Positions 61,431-64,000 of a DNA stretch of 64,000 nt are shown piece after piece. The notes beneath the pieces are model-generated. The model had not been told where the DNA came from and did not search any database. It saw only the letters and a list, made by a program, of their open reading frames with translations. A program made the translations under genes and the position numbers. Numbering within the stretch: the stretch's first letter is position 1; every line of letters begins with the position of its first letter. Source of the DNA: Paulownia fortunei (lineage: Eukaryota; Streptophyta; Magnoliopsida; Lamiales; Paulowniaceae); assembly GCA_019321725.1 (NCBI GenBank), contig CM033121.1:3410001-3474000 (forward strand), read 5' to 3'.

Positions 61431-64000
61431 TGATTAATTAAAACCAGTTAGGCCTTACTCAACTCGTAAAATTAATCGAGCCCCGTATTAGATTTGAGGT
61501 TTTTGTTCGAACCCATAAAAAAAAAATAGTTAATTATCAGTTGTTAATAATTGTTAATTTTTAATTAATTATTTATTAATATATACACGTAAACATAAAC
61601 GCATACAAGTTTATATATTTATATAGTGATTGAAAGAATCTTAATTTTTTCAGCCATTCCCTTCTTTCTTTACCATTTCGATGGTTTTCATCCATATATA
61701 GCAAAAACTATCATTGGTCTAATTTTTGGAATATTTAACATAAGATGGATTCCAATTTTACAACCTAAAATTATCCACCTTTCTTTAATCATTTGTTAGA
61801 CCAATCACAAGTGGGGAATCTTTTAGTTGTGTGAAACAGTTTTTTTGGTTCGATTTAATTCTTGATGATGAAATGCATTGTCCTTGATCACTTGATAGTT
61901 GAGGGCTAGGGGAATATTTTGCATGTTCACAACTTGCAATATTGTAAAATAGCAAAATTTAATTATTATCATATGTGCTTTTAGTTCTCATGAGGATTGA
62001 TTGATTATGAATTTACATATCATAAATCATGTTATTGCATAAATTAATGTATAAATAACATGTTAAAGTGTATGCATGTGCCAAGTAATCAATAATTTTT
62101 GTGGTAAATGGTGTGTTCTTGCAAATCAATTTCTACTTGTAGATTTCCATTACAAGCCAATGTCCTTTTACTTTGATCTAACTCATAATTAATTATATAC
62201 CTAAGTATAGGTTATCAGTTTGGTTTGGTTTGGTTATGACAAGATCTCCATTTTTTAAAAAAAAGTAAAAAGTGGAGAATGAAATCCTTTCCCAAAATTT
62301 TGAATTAACAATTTGTGCAAAATCTAAAGCTTAAACCTAATTGGATTATCTCAAGACAGGATTATCTCATCGAATTGTCTTTTTCCAGAATGAGTTAGTT
62401 GTAAGTCATGTCAATTATATGTGATTGGAAGAGCTACAAAATAATTATTTTTGTGGCCTTTTTTTCAGCTTTGTAAATAATTGGATCTTGGGGTCTTCAA
62501 TTCTCCACGTCTATCTTTTGGCAAAAGAGATAGTCCTTTTTTTTTTTTTTTTGTGAAATTTATTGTCAACTAACCCAAAATAGGGTTCAGAAATTTCTGT
62601 TTTAGTGTTCACATATTTCAAACTGTATGAAAAAAAAAAAGATTAAATGATTTCAATATGGAATTTTTGTATTTTTTCCCCTTCATATATATGTTTCCAA
62701 GTCCCTTTCCCTTATAGGAAATGTAGAATCTCTCACTGAGTCGATTTCATTTTATTTTCAAATTCATTATTAGAGTTGAAAATATTTTTATTAAGTTTTT
62801 GTGTGATAATGAAAATATGTTTGAATTATTTATGTTTCTATATAAACTACATAGGTTTATAAATGAAAATATATTTATTTTATAATATTTTTAGTATGAA
62901 ACAAGATTTAAAAATTAGATTAGTAGGTACATAAAAATATATAAAATATCAGTAAGTTTAAAAATAAAATTTGACAATAAAAGTAAATGATATTTCTAAT
63001 GAAAATGAGTATAATAAATATATATTTTTTATTTTTAAATAATAAAAAAAATAAAAAATTCTTCGTAGAAATGAAACCAAACCAAACGGATTATTATAAG
63101 CTTTTCATGGGGCAAAACATATGTAGTAAAGTTGGTAGTGAAAAAGAGTGCTTCTAAGGGAACATAAGCATAACATCATAGTAACCATATTCATCAAAAA
63201 TACTAGAATCTGGTTCTTTAAGAATATATACAACATAACTAATGTCTTATTTGTGCAGTATGATTCATTTTCCTCAGATTTCAAGCAGCTTTATTTGGTT
63301 GTACTCCCCCAATTTCCCTGGAAAAGAAGTTGTACATGCACTCTCTTGTAAATCTTTTTTTTTTTTTTTTTCTTTCTTCTTTTTATTCCAATAAAAAGAG
63401 AGCTGGCATATGTGCACATACAACTATGAATGGTTCCAAGTCAAGATCCAAGGTTTTGAGATGATGTAAAAGGAGAATAATCCCTGTAACTAAGCATCTT
63501 CTTAACTTTTTGCTTCTCATAAATGAGGCATTGATGCTAAGGTACTCATATTGTTGAAACAAACCCAAATAATTGAGGGAAAAAAAGTTGAAGAAGAATA
63601 ATTGAAAGCATATAATTTTGCGTGATTCCCCGTCTCATCACATTAATATCTATCAAGTGGTACTTATTTCGAATTATAATTAATTTTCTTGTGTCGACAA
63701 AGTTATATATATATTTTTATAGAATAAATAATAATTACATTCTCAATTCAATTCACAATTCAACCCAATATATTAAGATCCCATCTTGCATTTGCTAACA
63801 TTATTTTTTTTATTTATTAAAATTACCTAAAAGTAAAAAAGAATACACTACTCAAATTCATCTTCAAAACATTGAAATGTTCAAACTCAAATGAACTTAA
63901 AAAAAAAAAAAAAAAAAAAAAACCCTAGCTATGACTATAATGTTAAAACTAAAATGATGGAACTATATCATGTAGGCACATTATACCTAGGTGCCAAACC
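61431..64000. other. AT-rich intergenic DNA to the window end
   Basis: No gene is supportable. T-runs lie at 62538-62552 and 63354-63371, and an A-run of about 24 at 63898-63922. The frames at 63148-63351 and 63383-63568 resemble no family I know. Confidence 0.4.

Overview
The window is AT-rich nuclear DNA of a flowering plant, almost certainly a eudicot. The evidence is GT-AG introns, plant-only gene families (a PRAF-type PH-RCC1-FYVE-BRX protein, a SKIP11-type F-box/kelch protein, a GCD1-type mitochondrial protein), a ribosomal-protein promoter with site II and telo-box elements, and many small non-autonomous transposons and microsatellites. The order or species cannot be fixed from the sequence. 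No prokaryotic operon, CRISPR array, viral gene or organellar insert was seen.

Three genes sit in the first 19 kb. PRAF (+, 2573-12944, eight coding exons plus a last one) is intact except for one apparent missing G in its largest exon, and its 3.2-kb intron holds a transposon nested inside another repeat. GCD1-like (-, 14270-16358, four exons including a 32-nt micro-exon) converges on PRAF. It shares a 284-bp divergent promoter with RPS9 (+, 16643-18708, three exons), which encodes the 40S protein uS4.

From 18.7 to 46 kb the DNA is mostly non-genic. It holds a CACTA-type MITE with a 3-bp target duplication (20740-21161), a threefold tandem repeat (23.9-24.4 kb), a short unfamiliar but convincing single-exon acidic protein gene (-, 30527-31078), a hAT-like MITE, a 1.5-kb element with long inverted ends (35291-36768), and a 1.15-kb foldback element (41598-42744) related to one at 664-1123. 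A more gene-like but non-coding block (43.5-46.1 kb) lies downstream of the SKIP11-like gene (-, 46166-47506), whose 5' UTR carries an intron.

From 48.7 kb to the end I find no supportable protein gene. There are microsatellites, a (CCCCAA)n G4-prone tract, and two GC-richer blocks with ACGTG boxes (57.1-57.4 and 58.7-58.95 kb).

The genes do not form a pathway. The only clear functional link is the shared RPS9/GCD1 promoter. I found no strong candidate for a new multi-gene system. The most useful leads are the PRAF frameshift, the reconstructable nested insertion, the foldback families built of repeated 40-45 nt modules, the divergent promoter, and the orphan promoter-like blocks.
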